Origin: Desulfurivibrio alkaliphilus AHT 2
Lineage (GTDB): Bacteria; Desulfobacterota; Desulfobulbia; Desulfobulbales; Desulfurivibrionaceae
Direction: 5' to 3'
DNA: 64,000 nt
Assembly: GCF_000092205.1 (NCBI RefSeq)
Contig: NC_014216.1
Span: 2,857,742-2,921,741, forward strand
Shown: positions 16,936 through 27,438 of the stretch, one piece after another
Numbering within the stretch: the first letter of the stretch is position 1
How the letters are laid out: the number at the start of each line of letters is the position of its first letter
Notes under the pieces: generated by a model
The model's input: only the letters and a program-made list of their open reading frames with translations
Database searches by the model: none
What the model was told of the DNA's origin: nothing
Program-made: the position numbers and the translations under genes

Positions 16936-18318
16936 TCACTCGCCCGCTCCCAGCGCCTCCAGCAGCCGCCGGTAATCCGGCGATTGGCGCAGGATGCGGC
17001 CGCCGGCCTCGGTCAGCATTTGCACCTGCTCATCCGGGAGTTGCAGGGCGGTCTTGATTTCCTGCAATTGGCGGCGCAGCTCCGGGTCGGGTTCCGCCTC
17101 GAAGGTCACCCGGGAAAAGTAGTATTCGATGGGGTTCTCCTCCTCGGCATCCTCGAACTGGCTCTTGATCGTCTCGATGTAGCTGCGGACCTGCTCGATG
17201 GAGTCGGACGAATAGTTCTCCATCGGGGTGGTCGCCGCCGCGTTGAGGACGGTGAAGATCGAGGGCGGGCGGGCGCTGCGGTCCATCTTGGCGGCCGTCT
17301 TCGGCTGGGCGTCCACCACGATGATCACCAGCCGTTTGATCTGCCGCCGGCCCTGGTGCTTGTTGAACTTGGCCAGGATCGAGAGCGGGCTGGAGACCGA
17401 GTTCAGCCCCAGCATCGGCTCGCGCAGGCCCAGGTTGTCGGCCAGGCCGCCGTCGCTCAGGTGGATGTAGGCCCGTTGCGGGTCTTCGTAAGACTCCCAG
17501 GCCACGGCCCGGTCGTAGCGGGCCGAGTTCAGCTCCAGATCCTTTTTGGCCCCGCGAATCCAGGCCGGGGTGGTGTAGCCGCAGCTCTCTTTGGGGTGGT
17601 TGGTGAAGGTGAGCGGGGTGAAGGCCACCGGGAAGGCCGAGGAGGCGGTGACCCCGCGGGAGAGCTGGATTTGGTCCAGGTCCGAGCAGAGCCGGTCGAA
17701 GTGGTCCTGGATGAAGGAGAAGCCGGCGCCGATGCTGATATCCGTCGCGTTGAGGACGATGAAGGGGCGCTGCCGGGGCAGGTCGGCGAAGGTGGCCCGG
17801 TTGAAGATCGCCTCCCCGTAGTAGCGGTCCGCCAGATCGCTGCGGCCGTAAGTCCACGACCCCAGCCGCCCCCAGTTCCAGGGGGCCAGCACCCGCCCGA
17901 TCAGGGCGCTTTCGATCCGCAGGGCCAGGACATCTTGCGGGAAGTCGGCCAGAAAGCGTTCCTGGCCGTAGAGGCCGTAATAGGCTGCGGCGAAGCTGCC
18001 GCCGGATACCGAGGAGATAATGTCCACCTCGTCGAGCAGGGTGGCGTCGGAGCCCGGCAGCCGGGCGGCAGCAAGTTCCTGCATCGCCCCGTAGGCGAAG
18101 GCGGCCGCCCGGGTTCCACCCCCGGAGAGGGCCAGGATGATGAAGGTTTCATCGCTGTTGCCGGGGTTCAGCGCCAGGTTCTGAAACCGGTAGCCGCTGG
18201 CGGGATCGACCTTGGTTAGCGGCGGGTTTTCCGGAAACGAGGCGCAGCCGCCCAGGAGCAGCAGCACCAGGAGCAGGAAGGCCGGCCAGAGCCGCTTGGG
18301 GTTGGCGGCGGCCATCAT
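16936..18318 (-). CDS. Patatin-like phospholipase lipoprotein
   Basis: 460 residues with a lipoprotein signal peptide (hydrophobic stretch then LLLLGGCASF lipobox, lipidated Cys at about 26). Patatin signatures follow: oxyanion-hole LSGGGTRAAAFAYGA, nucleophile motif SSVSGGSFAAAY (G-x-S-x-G) and the dyad aspartate in LSDGGLADNLG. Likely a serine acyl hydrolase at the outer membrane or periplasm acting on phospholipid or lipid ester. It overlaps the small upstream gene by four bases (ATGA), so the two are co-expressed. GC-rich like the core genome. Substrate unknown. Confidence 0.88.
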   Translation of the reverse strand: MMAAANPKRLWPAFLLLVLLLLGGCASFPENPPLTKVDPASGYRFQNLALNPGNSDETFIILALSGGGTRAAAFAYGAMQELAAARLPGSDATLLDEVDIISSVSGGSFAAAYYGLYGQERFLADFPQDVLALRIESALIGRVLAPWNWGRLGSWTYGRSDLADRYYGEAIFNRATFADLPRQRPFIVLNATDISIGAGFSFIQDHFDRLCSDLDQIQLSRGVTASSAFPVAFTPLTFTNHPKESCGYTTPAWIRGAKKDLELNSARYDRAVAWESYEDPQRAYIHLSDGGLADNLGLREPMLGLNSVSSPLSILAKFNKHQGRRQIKRLVIIVVDAQPKTAAKMDRSARPPSIFTVLNAAATTPMENYSSDSIEQVRSYIETIKSQFEDAEEENPIEYYFSRVTFEAEPDPELRRQLQEIKTALQLPDEQVQMLTEAGGRILRQSPDYRRLLEALGAGE

Positions 18319-18527
18319 GGCGTGAACTCAATAATCAGGGGGTTTCTTCTGGTGGTGGCGGAAACCTGGCGGGTGATGGCGGCGGGCTGGTAGTTTCGCG
18401 GTTCGCCGAGGTGGAAGGTGTAGGTGCCGGATTCGCCCAGCATCAGCACCTCGTTGGTATCCCCCAGCGGCTGGTCATCGACGAATACGGTGCGCTGTTC
18501 GCTGAAAACAACCTTGATCCAGTTCAT
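18315..18527 (-). CDS. Small protein with PEGA-like beta fold
   Basis: About 70 residues from ATG 18527, which follows GGGAGGG; a longer frame to 18581 is less likely. The sequence MNWIKVVFSEQRTVFVDDQPLGDTNEVLMLGESGTYTFHLG... PLIIEFTP has the alternating strand pattern and 'V-(x)-DD-x-x-x-G ... v-x-l-G' rhythm of small surface beta domains (PEGA-like). No signal peptide. Function unknown; coupled to the patatin-like lipoprotein by an ATGA overlap. Confidence 0.5.
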   Translation of the reverse strand: MNWIKVVFSEQRTVFVDDQPLGDTNEVLMLGESGTYTFHLGEPRNYQPAAITRQVSATTRRNPLIIEFTP

Positions 18528-18540
18528 TTCCCTCCCCCCG

Positions 18541-18740
18541 CTACGGGCCGTCGGCAACGTCCATTCGCTGAAAATGCCCAACCGGAATTAGTACCCTTAG
18601 CCAAGGAGAAAGATGATTGCAAGCAAAAAGGCGCCGGCCCAGCTCGTAGCGCATCTCGACGCTGGTTTCCTGGTCGCCGGTTGCGGCGAAAAAGGGTAAG
18701 GCGGGGGACGTTATGTTGTGAGGACGTCGAAACGCGCCAT
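18541..18740 (-). pseudogene. Decayed ccdB-like toxin gene
   Basis: Directly after ccdA, with TGATG stop/start overlap, an ATG at 18740 opens MARFDV, the usual beginning of CcdB gyrase toxins, but a stop follows after nine codons (by 18711). A different frame then continues with a weakly CcdB-like WLRVLIPVG segment to 18541. The likely reading is a toxin gene broken by frameshift. The remnant beyond the first codons is too diverged to be sure. Confidence 0.45.
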
Positions 18741-18988
18741 CAAAAACTCCGGTATCGGGCCAGAGGCAAACCGTTCCGCTCGGCATATTCGTTGGAACTC
18801 TCCAGCGCCGCCTGGTTCTCCTCCAACCACAATTGCGCCCGCCGTTCTGCGGTTGCCTGCGCCACACCTTGCTCCGCCGCCCGCGAAATATTTACTTGCA
18901 GCAACCGGGCTTCATCCAGCAAACGCGCACTGATCGATATGTTGGTCGCCCGCCTGGTGCCCCTAAGTGCCGACTGAACTGTTCCCAT
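18740..18988 (-). CDS. ccdA: CcdA-family antitoxin
   Basis: About 82 residues from ATG 18988, preceded by AAGG nine bases upstream; an ATG at 18997 is alternative. The N-terminal part (TNISISARLLDEARLLQVNISRAAEQGV) is a ribbon-helix-helix DNA-binding region and the C-terminal part (WLEENQAALESSNEYAERNGLPLARYR) is the CcdB-neutralising tail, very characteristic of CcdA. The downstream toxin frame appears broken, so this may be an orphan antitoxin. It stands at the right edge of the accessory island. Confidence 0.88.
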   Translation of the reverse strand: MGTVQSALRGTRRATNISISARLLDEARLLQVNISRAAEQGVAQATAERRAQLWLEENQAALESSNEYAERNGLPLARYRSF

Positions 18989-19325
18989 GGTTGTCATCCT
19001 TACGGTTGTTGCAATTATCTAATAAACTTATCTCAAATAGTATCCATAGACAATGCGCACGTCAACTGTAAGGCCTGTATCAGGGAAAGAGGAAGAAGGG
19101 GACAGAGCTATTTTTTGACATTATCCGAACCTTATTGTTGTGTTTCTTTCCTTTTGGTTGTGTTGCCGCCGTGAGGTTTTATCCCGGCAAAATCGTGGTC
19201 GGCAAATAATGGCCGTATTCCGGGCTGGTGGCTGATTGGCACAGGCCTTGCTCTTTAGGTTGGTCATGGTCGATTCCGCAAGAGGCGGCAGCATGAGTTC
19301 AGTAGCGATCAACAAGGGGAAAAAC
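18989..19325. other. Intergenic region before nifE
   Basis: No gene supported. It carries the nifE sigma-54 promoter at 19237-19252. No strict TGT-N10-ACA NifA site was found. The sequence AAGGGGACAGAGC near 19094-19106 resembles the GGGGACAG stems found elsewhere in the window (7603, 34929). Confidence 0.4.
19237..19252 (+). promoter_or_regulatory. Sigma-54 promoter of nifE
   Basis: TGGCAC at 19237-19242, five bases, TTGCT at 19248-19252; GG and GC are ten bases apart. Projected start near 19263, which excludes the in-frame ATG at 19236 as the nifE start and supports 19293 or 19326. Confidence 0.8.
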
Positions 19326-20675
19326 ATGCAAGCAACGGTTTTGGAATCCCGGCAAGGGCAGATTTGGCGGAAAGACGACGCTCCCATGGTGATGGAGTGC
19401 AACAAGGACAGCCTGGCCGGGGCGGTGAGTCAGCGGGCTTGTGTTTTTTGCGGCTCGCGGGTGGTGCTCTATCCCATTGCCGATGCCCTGCACCTGGTGC
19501 ATGGCCCCATCGGCTGCGCCGTTTATACCTGGGATATCCGGGGGGCGCTCTCCTCGGGGCCGGAGCTGCACCGGCTCAGTTTTTCCACCGACATGCAGGA
19601 GCGGGACGTAATCTTCGGCGGCGAAAAAAAGCTTTACCGGGCTCTGGTGGAGCTGATCGACCGCCACGCCCCGGCGGCGGCCTTCGTTTACTCCACCTGC
19701 ATTGTCGGGATCATCGGCGATGATCTGGAGGCGGTTTGCCGTAAGGTTGCCGCCGAGAAGGGGATTCCGGTGCTGCCGGTGCAGTCGGAGGGCTTCAAGG
19801 GCAACAAGCGGGCCGGTTATCAGGCCGCCTGCAATGCCATGCGCCGGCTGGTTGGCACCGGTGAGACGGCGGGGATCTCCCCCTACAGCATCAATATTCT
19901 GGGGGATTTCAACCTGGCCGGCGAACTCTGGCTGATCCGCGACTATTTCGCCCGGATGGGGGTGGAGGTGGTGGCCAACATCACCGGCGACGGCCGGGTG
20001 GCCGATATCCAGCGGGCCCACGGCGCCGCCTTGAATGTGGTGCAATGTTCGGGGGCCACCATGGAGTTGGCCAATATGATGGAGTCCGATTACGGCATTC
20101 CCGCCATCCGGGTCTCCTATTTCGGGATTGAGGATATGGCGGCGGCTCTCTATGCGGTGGCGGAATTTTTCCCGCAGGAGCCGGCCATCATGGCCCGGAC
20201 CCGGGAGTTGGTGCGGGAAGAGCTGGCGGCGCTGCTGCCGGAGCTTGAGCAGTACCGCCGCGACTTGCAGGGCAAAAAGGCGGCCATCTACGTGGGCGGG
20301 GCCTTCAAGGCCTTTTCGTTGGTAAAAGCCTTCCGGACCATCGGCATGGAGGTGGTGATGGTGGGCTCCCAGACCGGCACCGCCGAGGACTACCGGGAGC
20401 TGGCGGAAATCACCGACCCGGGCACCATCATCGTCGACGACTCCAACCCCTTGGAGCTGGCTTCATTTCTGCAGGAAAAGGAAGTGGATATTTTCGTCGG
20501 CGGGGTCAAGGAGCGGCCCATTGCCTACAAGCTGGGAGTGGCCTTCTGCGACCACAACCACGAACGCAAGGAGATGCTGGCCGGTTTCGAGGGGATGCTC
20601 AACTTTGCCCGTGAAGTCCACGCTTCGGTAACCAGCCCCGTCTGGCGGCTGCTGCCCCGCCGGGCGGCATCATGA
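19326..20675 (+). CDS. nifE: NifE, FeMo-cofactor scaffold subunit
   Basis: Forms NifEN, on which the NifB product is matured to FeMoco. It is a NifD paralogue: cysteines in SQRACVFCGSR, HGPIGCAVY and VYSTCIVGIIGDDLEAVC, and LNVVQCSGATMELANMM at the place of the NifD cofactor cysteine; the ending EGMLNFAREVHASVTSPVWR is NifE-like. About 449 residues from ATG 19326, which has AAGGGGA five bases upstream (ATG 19293 is an alternative). Unusually, its partner nifN is 4 kb downstream, separated by an M23-like gene, perR and katG. Confidence 0.95.
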   Translation: MQATVLESRQGQIWRKDDAPMVMECNKDSLAGAVSQRACVFCGSRVVLYPIADALHLVHGPIGCAVYTWDIRGALSSGPELHRLSFSTDMQERDVIFGGEKKLYRALVELIDRHAPAAAFVYSTCIVGIIGDDLEAVCRKVAAEKGIPVLPVQSEGFKGNKRAGYQAACNAMRRLVGTGETAGISPYSINILGDFNLAGELWLIRDYFARMGVEVVANITGDGRVADIQRAHGAALNVVQCSGATMELANMMESDYGIPAIRVSYFGIEDMAAALYAVAEFFPQEPAIMARTRELVREELAALLPELEQYRRDLQGKKAAIYVGGAFKAFSLVKAFRTIGMEVVMVGSQTGTAEDYRELAEITDPGTIIVDDSNPLELASFLQEKEVDIFVGGVKERPIAYKLGVAFCDHNHERKEMLAGFEGMLNFAREVHASVTSPVWRLLPRRAAS

Positions 20676-20713
20676 GCGGGAAATGAGATGCTTCCGGCAC
20701 CATTTAAGCTGAT

Positions 20714-21280
20714 TCAGATGCACCCTTCCAGGATAATCGGCAGCGGGTCGATCAACTCAAGCGCTGGATGGTTCCAAAGGGTTGACCAGTTTAGTGCCGT
20801 GGCCGGATAACCGGCGGTCAGCCAGGCCAGGGACAGGTGCAGATGGTCCGGTGGCGCGGAATTGCCCGGCTTGCCGGCCGCGGCTATCAGCGCCAGGGGA
20901 GAATCGGCTGAAACCTGGGTTCCGAGGTCAACCAGCGGCTCTACGTGGGCGTAAAGGGAAACCAGCCGTCGTTCCGGCCCATGGTTGATTGGGTGGCAAA
21001 CCACCACGGTGCGGCCCAGAAAGTCGTTTAGTAGTGCCGTCACTTCCCCGGCCCATAGGGGTGGCACCAGGGCCCGGGCCGGTAAGGCCAGGGATTGCCC
21101 CCGGGCATCAAGCAGGGCAAAGAGGTCCACCCCTTCATGGGGAGTGGGGCGTCGGCTCTGCTCACGCCACCAGGCAGACTGTTCCTTGAAGCCCATTCCC
21201 GGTTGCATCTGCCAGCGGCAATGGGGGTTCAATTGGTTTAGGCGCAGGAATTCGCCCCAGAAGGGGGTGGCAGGAATCAT
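20714..21280 (-). CDS. M23/LytM-like protein
   Basis: 188-residue protein with the landmarks of a LytM/M23 metallopeptidase fold: PHEGVDLFALLDARG (H-x3-D metal ligands), SLYAHVEPLVDLGTQV and DHLHLSLAW (H-x-H). No signal peptide or membrane helix is evident, unusual for a peptidoglycan enzyme, so it may act in the cytosol, be exported another way or be catalytically divergent. It lies on the opposite strand to nifE and converges with it; it is divergent from perR. No connection to nitrogen fixation is evident. Confidence 0.7.
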   Translation of the reverse strand: MIPATPFWGEFLRLNQLNPHCRWQMQPGMGFKEQSAWWREQSRRPTPHEGVDLFALLDARGQSLALPARALVPPLWAGEVTALLNDFLGRTVVVCHPINHGPERRLVSLYAHVEPLVDLGTQVSADSPLALIAAAGKPGNSAPPDHLHLSLAWLTAGYPATALNWSTLWNHPALELIDPLPIILEGCI

Positions 21281-21317
21281 GGGGGACCTTCGCAGTTGTT
21301 GGGTGGAAGCTTTTTGG

Positions 21318-21357
21318 TTGACAAACCGGCGATGCAGCTAAGTATAATGATAGTATA
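21318..21357 (+). promoter_or_regulatory. perR promoter with PerR-box-like sequence
   Basis: TTGACA at 21318-21323 and TATAAT at 21343-21348 (19-base spacing). The -10 region is part of TATAATGATAGTATA, similar to the TTATAATNATTATAA PerR box, so the regulator probably controls itself. GATAGTATA recurs before katG at 21878-21886. Confidence 0.55.
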
Positions 21358-21389
21358 TAAGTTCAAAAAAATCTGACGAACTTTCCAAA

Positions 21390-21839
21390 ATGGGGTGTCT
21401 GGCGGTGGATAAGCGGCTTGCCGATTTTGAAGATATTTGCCGGGAAAAGGGGCTGAAAATTACCCATCAGCGCCTGGAAATCTACCGGGAGTTGCTTTCT
21501 GCCACCGACCACCCTTCGGTGGAAGCTGTTTTTCAGCGGGTGCGCCAGCGCATTCCCACCATCTCCATCGACACCGTCTACCGAACCCTGGCCATGCTGG
21601 AGCAGTCCGGCATGATTCATCGCATCCAAACCATGGAAGGTCTTGCCCGCTATGAATCGGAGTGCGGCCTTCACCATCACCTGATCTGCAACAAGTGCCA
21701 TGAAGTCGTGGATTTCACCTGGGAGTTGTTCGATTCCCTGGAGCCGCCGCCGGCGGTTAAAAGCTGGGGGGTTAGCCAAGGGAAGAATATCGTGATCACC
21801 GGGGTCTGCCAACAGTGCTTGGAGCGGGAGCAAAAATAA
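21390..21839 (+). CDS. perR: Fur-family peroxide regulator (PerR-like)
   Basis: 149 residues. N-terminal winged helix (KGLKITHQRLEIYRELLSATDHPSVEAVFQRV...STIDTVYRTL-type) and C-terminal dimer/metal domain with HHHLICNKCHEV and a second CxxC (CQQC) that together form the structural zinc site of Fur/PerR. Located immediately upstream of katG with a PerR-box-like promoter, so it most likely senses peroxide and represses katG. The ATG at 21390 is the longest start; a GTG at 21405 following GGGGT is possible. PerR rather than Fur is inferred from the katG linkage. Confidence 0.85.
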   Translation: MGCLAVDKRLADFEDICREKGLKITHQRLEIYRELLSATDHPSVEAVFQRVRQRIPTISIDTVYRTLAMLEQSGMIHRIQTMEGLARYESECGLHHHLICNKCHEVVDFTWELFDSLEPPPAVKSWGVSQGKNIVITGVCQQCLEREQK

Positions 21840-21871
21840 ATAGCTATTTTTTTGTTGCCAAACCAGAAAGA

Positions 21872-21891
21872 TTCCTAGATAGTATAAGGAA
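21872..21891 (+). promoter_or_regulatory. Probable operator upstream of katG
   Basis: TTCCT at 21872-21876 and AGGAA at 21887-21891 flank AGATAGTATA. The GATAGTATA core is shared with the perR promoter, suggesting a common regulator. Confidence 0.4.
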
Positions 21892-21898
21892 CTAATAA

Positions 21899-24169
<2,271 letters not shown>

Positions 24170-24196
24170 TCGGGGCACCAAGCAGCAGGCTTAAGA

Positions 24197-24233
24197 GCCG
24201 GTTCAGCGGTCGGTCCGCCGCCGCTGAACCGGC
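24197..24233 (+). terminator. Hairpin after katG
   Basis: Perfect 13-base arms GCCGGTTCAGCGG / CCGCTGAACCGGC with an 11-base loop, 27 bases after the katG stop. No long T tract follows. Confidence 0.6.
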
Positions 24234-24519
24234 CCCTGGTTGTATAGCGCCCAATGATCGATTGGGACAGCAGGCTGGATCATCAGCTATGGCCGTATTG
24301 CTTGGCCACCTGAATGTCTGGTCTGCTTCCATTTTGTCGCAAGCCCTACCCGGCGACCCACTGGCTGCCGAGGAAGGTGGGGCCTGGTGGGGACAAATTG
24401 TTGGCTGATCGGCGGCGCTTCTCATTTCTTTTCTCTCCCTGAATTCAAGATGTTGCCTGTTGTCCGGCGTCTCTTGTGCCGCCGTCATTCGCCCTTGAGG
24501 GGTGGTTGGCGGCCCTCTT
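24234..24519. other. Intergenic region upstream of nifN
   Basis: No gene supported. TGT-N10-ACC at 24335-24350 is a near match to a NifA site, about 170 bases before the nifN sigma-54 promoter, and shares TGTCG...CTACC with the sequence at 2233-2248 before nifH. Confidence 0.35.
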
Positions 24520-24535
24520 TGGCATGCCCATTGCT
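24520..24535 (+). promoter_or_regulatory. Sigma-54 promoter of nifN-nifB-nifV
   Basis: TGGCAT at 24520-24525, five bases, TTGCT at 24531-24535, with GG-N10-GC spacing. Projected start near 24546, 78 bases before the nifN ATG. Confidence 0.75.
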
Positions 24536-24623
24536 CTAGTCCCATGGCAAGTGGATCGTCACTGATGGCGGAGGTTGTCAGCCGCCGCCGGCGATCCGGT
24601 TGGAACCAAAACGGGAGAGCACC

Positions 24624-26072
24624 ATGGGCAAGAAAACACCGGATTTTATTTCCACCACCAACGCCTGCAAGCTGTGCCGGCCCCTGGGGGCGGTGCTGGC
24701 CTTTCGCGGAGTGGCCGGGGCCGTGCCCTATTTGCACGGCTCTCAGGGTTGCGCCACCTACATGCGGCGCTACATCATCAGCCATTTCAATGAACCCATC
24801 GATATCGCCTCCTCCTCTTTGGGGGAGAAGAATGCCATCTACGGTGGCGGCCCCAACCTGATGCTGGGGTTGCAAAACGTCACCGCCAAGTACCGGCCGG
24901 CGCTGATCGGCATTGCCACTACCTGCCTCACCGAGACCATCGGTGATGACCTCAACCTATTGTTGGCCCAGTACCGGCGGGAGTTTATCGGCGATGATGA
25001 CAGTGCCCCCCTGCTGATCCGGGTTTCCACCCCCAGCTATGCCGGCAGCCACATGGAAGGCTTCCATGGTGCGGTCATGGCCCTGGTGGAGCAGTTGGCC
25101 GCACCGGCAGAAAGCGATTCAGTGTCGGGTCAGGCAATGCCGACCGAGGCGGGGATCAACCTTTTTCCCGGCCTGGTCTCGCCGGCGGACCTGCGCCTGC
25201 TTAAAGATATCCTGGCTGAATTCAACCTGCCGGCCACCATCCTGCCCGACTTCTCCGATACCCTGGATGGCCCGGCCCTGGAAGATTATCCCCTGATTCC
25301 CCCAGGCGGCACCGAAATCGCCGCCATCGCCGGGATGGGCCGGGCGGCGGTCAGCATCGAATTTGGCCGCACCATCCCGGATAATTTATCCGCCGCCGGC
25401 TGGCTGGCAGCTCAACGGGGAGTAAGCCGCAAGCAATTGGGGCTGCCGCTGGGGCTGCGGGAAACCGATCGCTTGATGGAGTTGTTGGCCCAATTGGCGG
25501 CGAGCCGGTCGGCCCCCACCGGCTGCGAAGAATCCCCAACTTCGGCACAACCTGCCTTGCCACCCCGCCAGGCGGCCGCCCGTGGCCGCCTGCTGGATGC
25601 CATGGTGGACGGCCACAAGTACCTGGCCGGTAAAAGGGCGCTGGTTTACGGCGAAGAAGACCTGGTGGTAGGGCTGAGCTCGCTTTTGGCGGAACTGGGT
25701 ATCCGGCCGGTGCTCTGCGCCTCCGGCGGCAAAAGCGGCAAGCTGGCGGCTGCCATCGGCGAGGTGACCGGCGAGCTGCTGCCTGCCGGCAGTAGCCCGG
25801 AGGTTTACGAGGATTGCGATTTCTTCGATATCGCCGAAAGGGCCCGGCAGCTCAAGCCGGATCTGATCATCGGCCACAGCAAGGGTTATTCCCTGGCCCG
25901 GGAACTGGCCATTCCTCTGATCCGGTTGGGGTTCCCCATTCACGACCGGCTGGGCGGCCAGCGGATTCTCCACCTGGGCTACCAGGGCGCCCAGCAGCTT
26001 TTCGATACCATCGTCAACACCCTGATCGCCCACAAACAGGACAGCTCGCCGGTGGGCTACAGCTACATGTGA
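24624..26072 (+). CDS. nifN: NifN, FeMo-cofactor scaffold subunit
   Basis: Partner of NifE in the NifEN scaffold and a NifK paralogue. Cysteines appear in NACKLCRPLGAV, GSQGCATYMRR and ATTCLTETIGDD; STPSYAGSHMEG corresponds to the NifK serine region. About 482 residues from ATG 24624 (GGGAG upstream); the in-frame ATG at 24600 lacks a site. A low-complexity stretch near residues 295-320 (SRSAPTGCEESPTSAQPALPP) looks like a linker insertion. Start of a nifN-nifB-nifV operon with its own sigma-54 promoter. Confidence 0.95.
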   Translation: MGKKTPDFISTTNACKLCRPLGAVLAFRGVAGAVPYLHGSQGCATYMRRYIISHFNEPIDIASSSLGEKNAIYGGGPNLMLGLQNVTAKYRPALIGIATTCLTETIGDDLNLLLAQYRREFIGDDDSAPLLIRVSTPSYAGSHMEGFHGAVMALVEQLAAPAESDSVSGQAMPTEAGINLFPGLVSPADLRLLKDILAEFNLPATILPDFSDTLDGPALEDYPLIPPGGTEIAAIAGMGRAAVSIEFGRTIPDNLSAAGWLAAQRGVSRKQLGLPLGLRETDRLMELLAQLAASRSAPTGCEESPTSAQPALPPRQAAARGRLLDAMVDGHKYLAGKRALVYGEEDLVVGLSSLLAELGIRPVLCASGGKSGKLAAAIGEVTGELLPAGSSPEVYEDCDFFDIAERARQLKPDLIIGHSKGYSLARELAIPLIRLGFPIHDRLGGQRILHLGYQGAQQLFDTIVNTLIAHKQDSSPVGYSYM

Positions 26073-26125
26073 GCAAACTGCAAATCTTTCAACCGTTGGC
26101 CGCGCCAACAGGTAAAGGAGTAATC

Positions 26126-27400
26126 ATGAACGCAACAGCAGACAGAGCTAATCATCCCTGCTTCAATCCGGCGGTTAAGGGACAGTTTGGGCGAGTGCAC
26201 CTGCCGGTGGCGCCCCATTGCAATATCAAGTGCAATTACTGCAACCGCAAATATGACTGCGTTAACGAATCGCGGCCAGGGGTTACTTCCACCGTGCTGA
26301 CCCCCGACCAGGCCTTGGTGTACGTGGATCGGGTATTGGAGCGTGAACCCCGGATCAGCGTGGTGGGGATCGCCGGCCCCGGTGACCCGTTTGCCAACGC
26401 CGAGGCCACCATGGAAACCCTGCGGCTGATCAACGAAAAGTATTCCGACAAGCTGCTTTGCCTGTCGAGCAACGGAATGAATATCGGCCCCCATATCCCG
26501 GAGCTGGCCGCCCTGAATGTTTCCCATGTCACCATCACCGTCAACGCGGTGGACCCGGAGATCGGGGCGCGTATTTACGGTTGGGTGCGGGACGGCAAGG
26601 TCCTTTACCGGGGCCGGCAGGCCGCCGAGCTGTTGCTCCGCCGCCAGTTGGAGGCCATTGGCCGGCTCAAGGCAGCCGGGATCACGGTCAAGATCAACTG
26701 CATTATGATTCCGGGCGTCAATGACCAACATATCCCGGCGGTGGCCGAGGCGATGCGCGATTTGGGTGCCGATCTGTTCAATTGCATGGCCCTGTTCCCC
26801 AATGCCGGCACTCCCTTTGCCGAGATCATCGAGCCCAGTAAGCAGGAGCTGGCGGCAATGCGGGCTAAAGCGGAAAAATTTCTGCCCCAGATGCGCCACT
26901 GCACCCGTTGCCGGGCCGACGCCGTGGGCCTGCTGGGCGAGGACAAAAGCGGCGAAATGCAGGGCTGCCTGAGTGCCTGTGCCACCCTGCCGCCCCCGGC
27001 CCCGGCCGATCGGCCCTATGTGGCGGTGGCCACCATGGAAGGCATTCTGGTCAATCAGCACCTGGGCGAGGCCGAAGTTTTTCAGGTTTTCGAGCCCCAC
27101 GCCGGAGGCTACCACCTGCGGGAAGAACGCCCGGCGCCGCCCAGGGGCGGCGGGGTGCGGCGCTGGATCTCTTTAGGTCGGGTGCTCAACGACTGCCGGG
27201 CGGTGCTGGTCAGCGGGGTGGGGGAGACCCCCAAAGAGATCCTGCGCGAATCGGGGCTGCGCACCGTGGAGATGAACGGCTTTATCAATGAGGGCCTGAA
27301 GGCCGTTTATGAGGGCGGCAACCCGACCCTGTTCAAGGCCAGGCAGGCCAAGTCCTGCTCCAGCGGCGGTTGCCGGGGAGCCGGCGAGGGCTGCGGGTAA
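26126..27400 (+). CDS. nifB: NifB with fused NifX-like domain, FeMoco precursor synthase
   Basis: Radical SAM enzyme that makes the 8Fe precursor (NifB-co) by inserting carbide. The CNIKCNYC motif (C-x3-C-x2-C) near residue 35 binds the SAM cluster; other conserved elements are GIAGPGDPFAN and FNCMALFPNAGTPF. After about residue 290 comes a dinitrogenase-cofactor (NifX/NafY-like) domain (VAVATMEGILVNQHLGEAEVFQVFE), a common NifB architecture. About 424 residues. AAAGGAG precedes ATG 26126. The tail is Cys/Gly-rich (CSSGGCRGAGEGCG), which could bind metal. Confidence 0.96.
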   Translation: MNATADRANHPCFNPAVKGQFGRVHLPVAPHCNIKCNYCNRKYDCVNESRPGVTSTVLTPDQALVYVDRVLEREPRISVVGIAGPGDPFANAEATMETLRLINEKYSDKLLCLSSNGMNIGPHIPELAALNVSHVTITVNAVDPEIGARIYGWVRDGKVLYRGRQAAELLLRRQLEAIGRLKAAGITVKINCIMIPGVNDQHIPAVAEAMRDLGADLFNCMALFPNAGTPFAEIIEPSKQELAAMRAKAEKFLPQMRHCTRCRADAVGLLGEDKSGEMQGCLSACATLPPPAPADRPYVAVATMEGILVNQHLGEAEVFQVFEPHAGGYHLREERPAPPRGGGVRRWISLGRVLNDCRAVLVSGVGETPKEILRESGLRTVEMNGFINEGLKAVYEGGNPTLFKARQAKSCSSGGCRGAGEGCG

Positions 27401-27438
27401 TATTTGGTCTTACTGTTTGCTAAAATGAGGTTATGGAT

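Noticed and set aside
18588-18711. Possible intact alternative toxin frame after ccdA
   Set aside because: The frame following the broken MARFDV start has only weak resemblance to CcdB; treated as a pseudogene.
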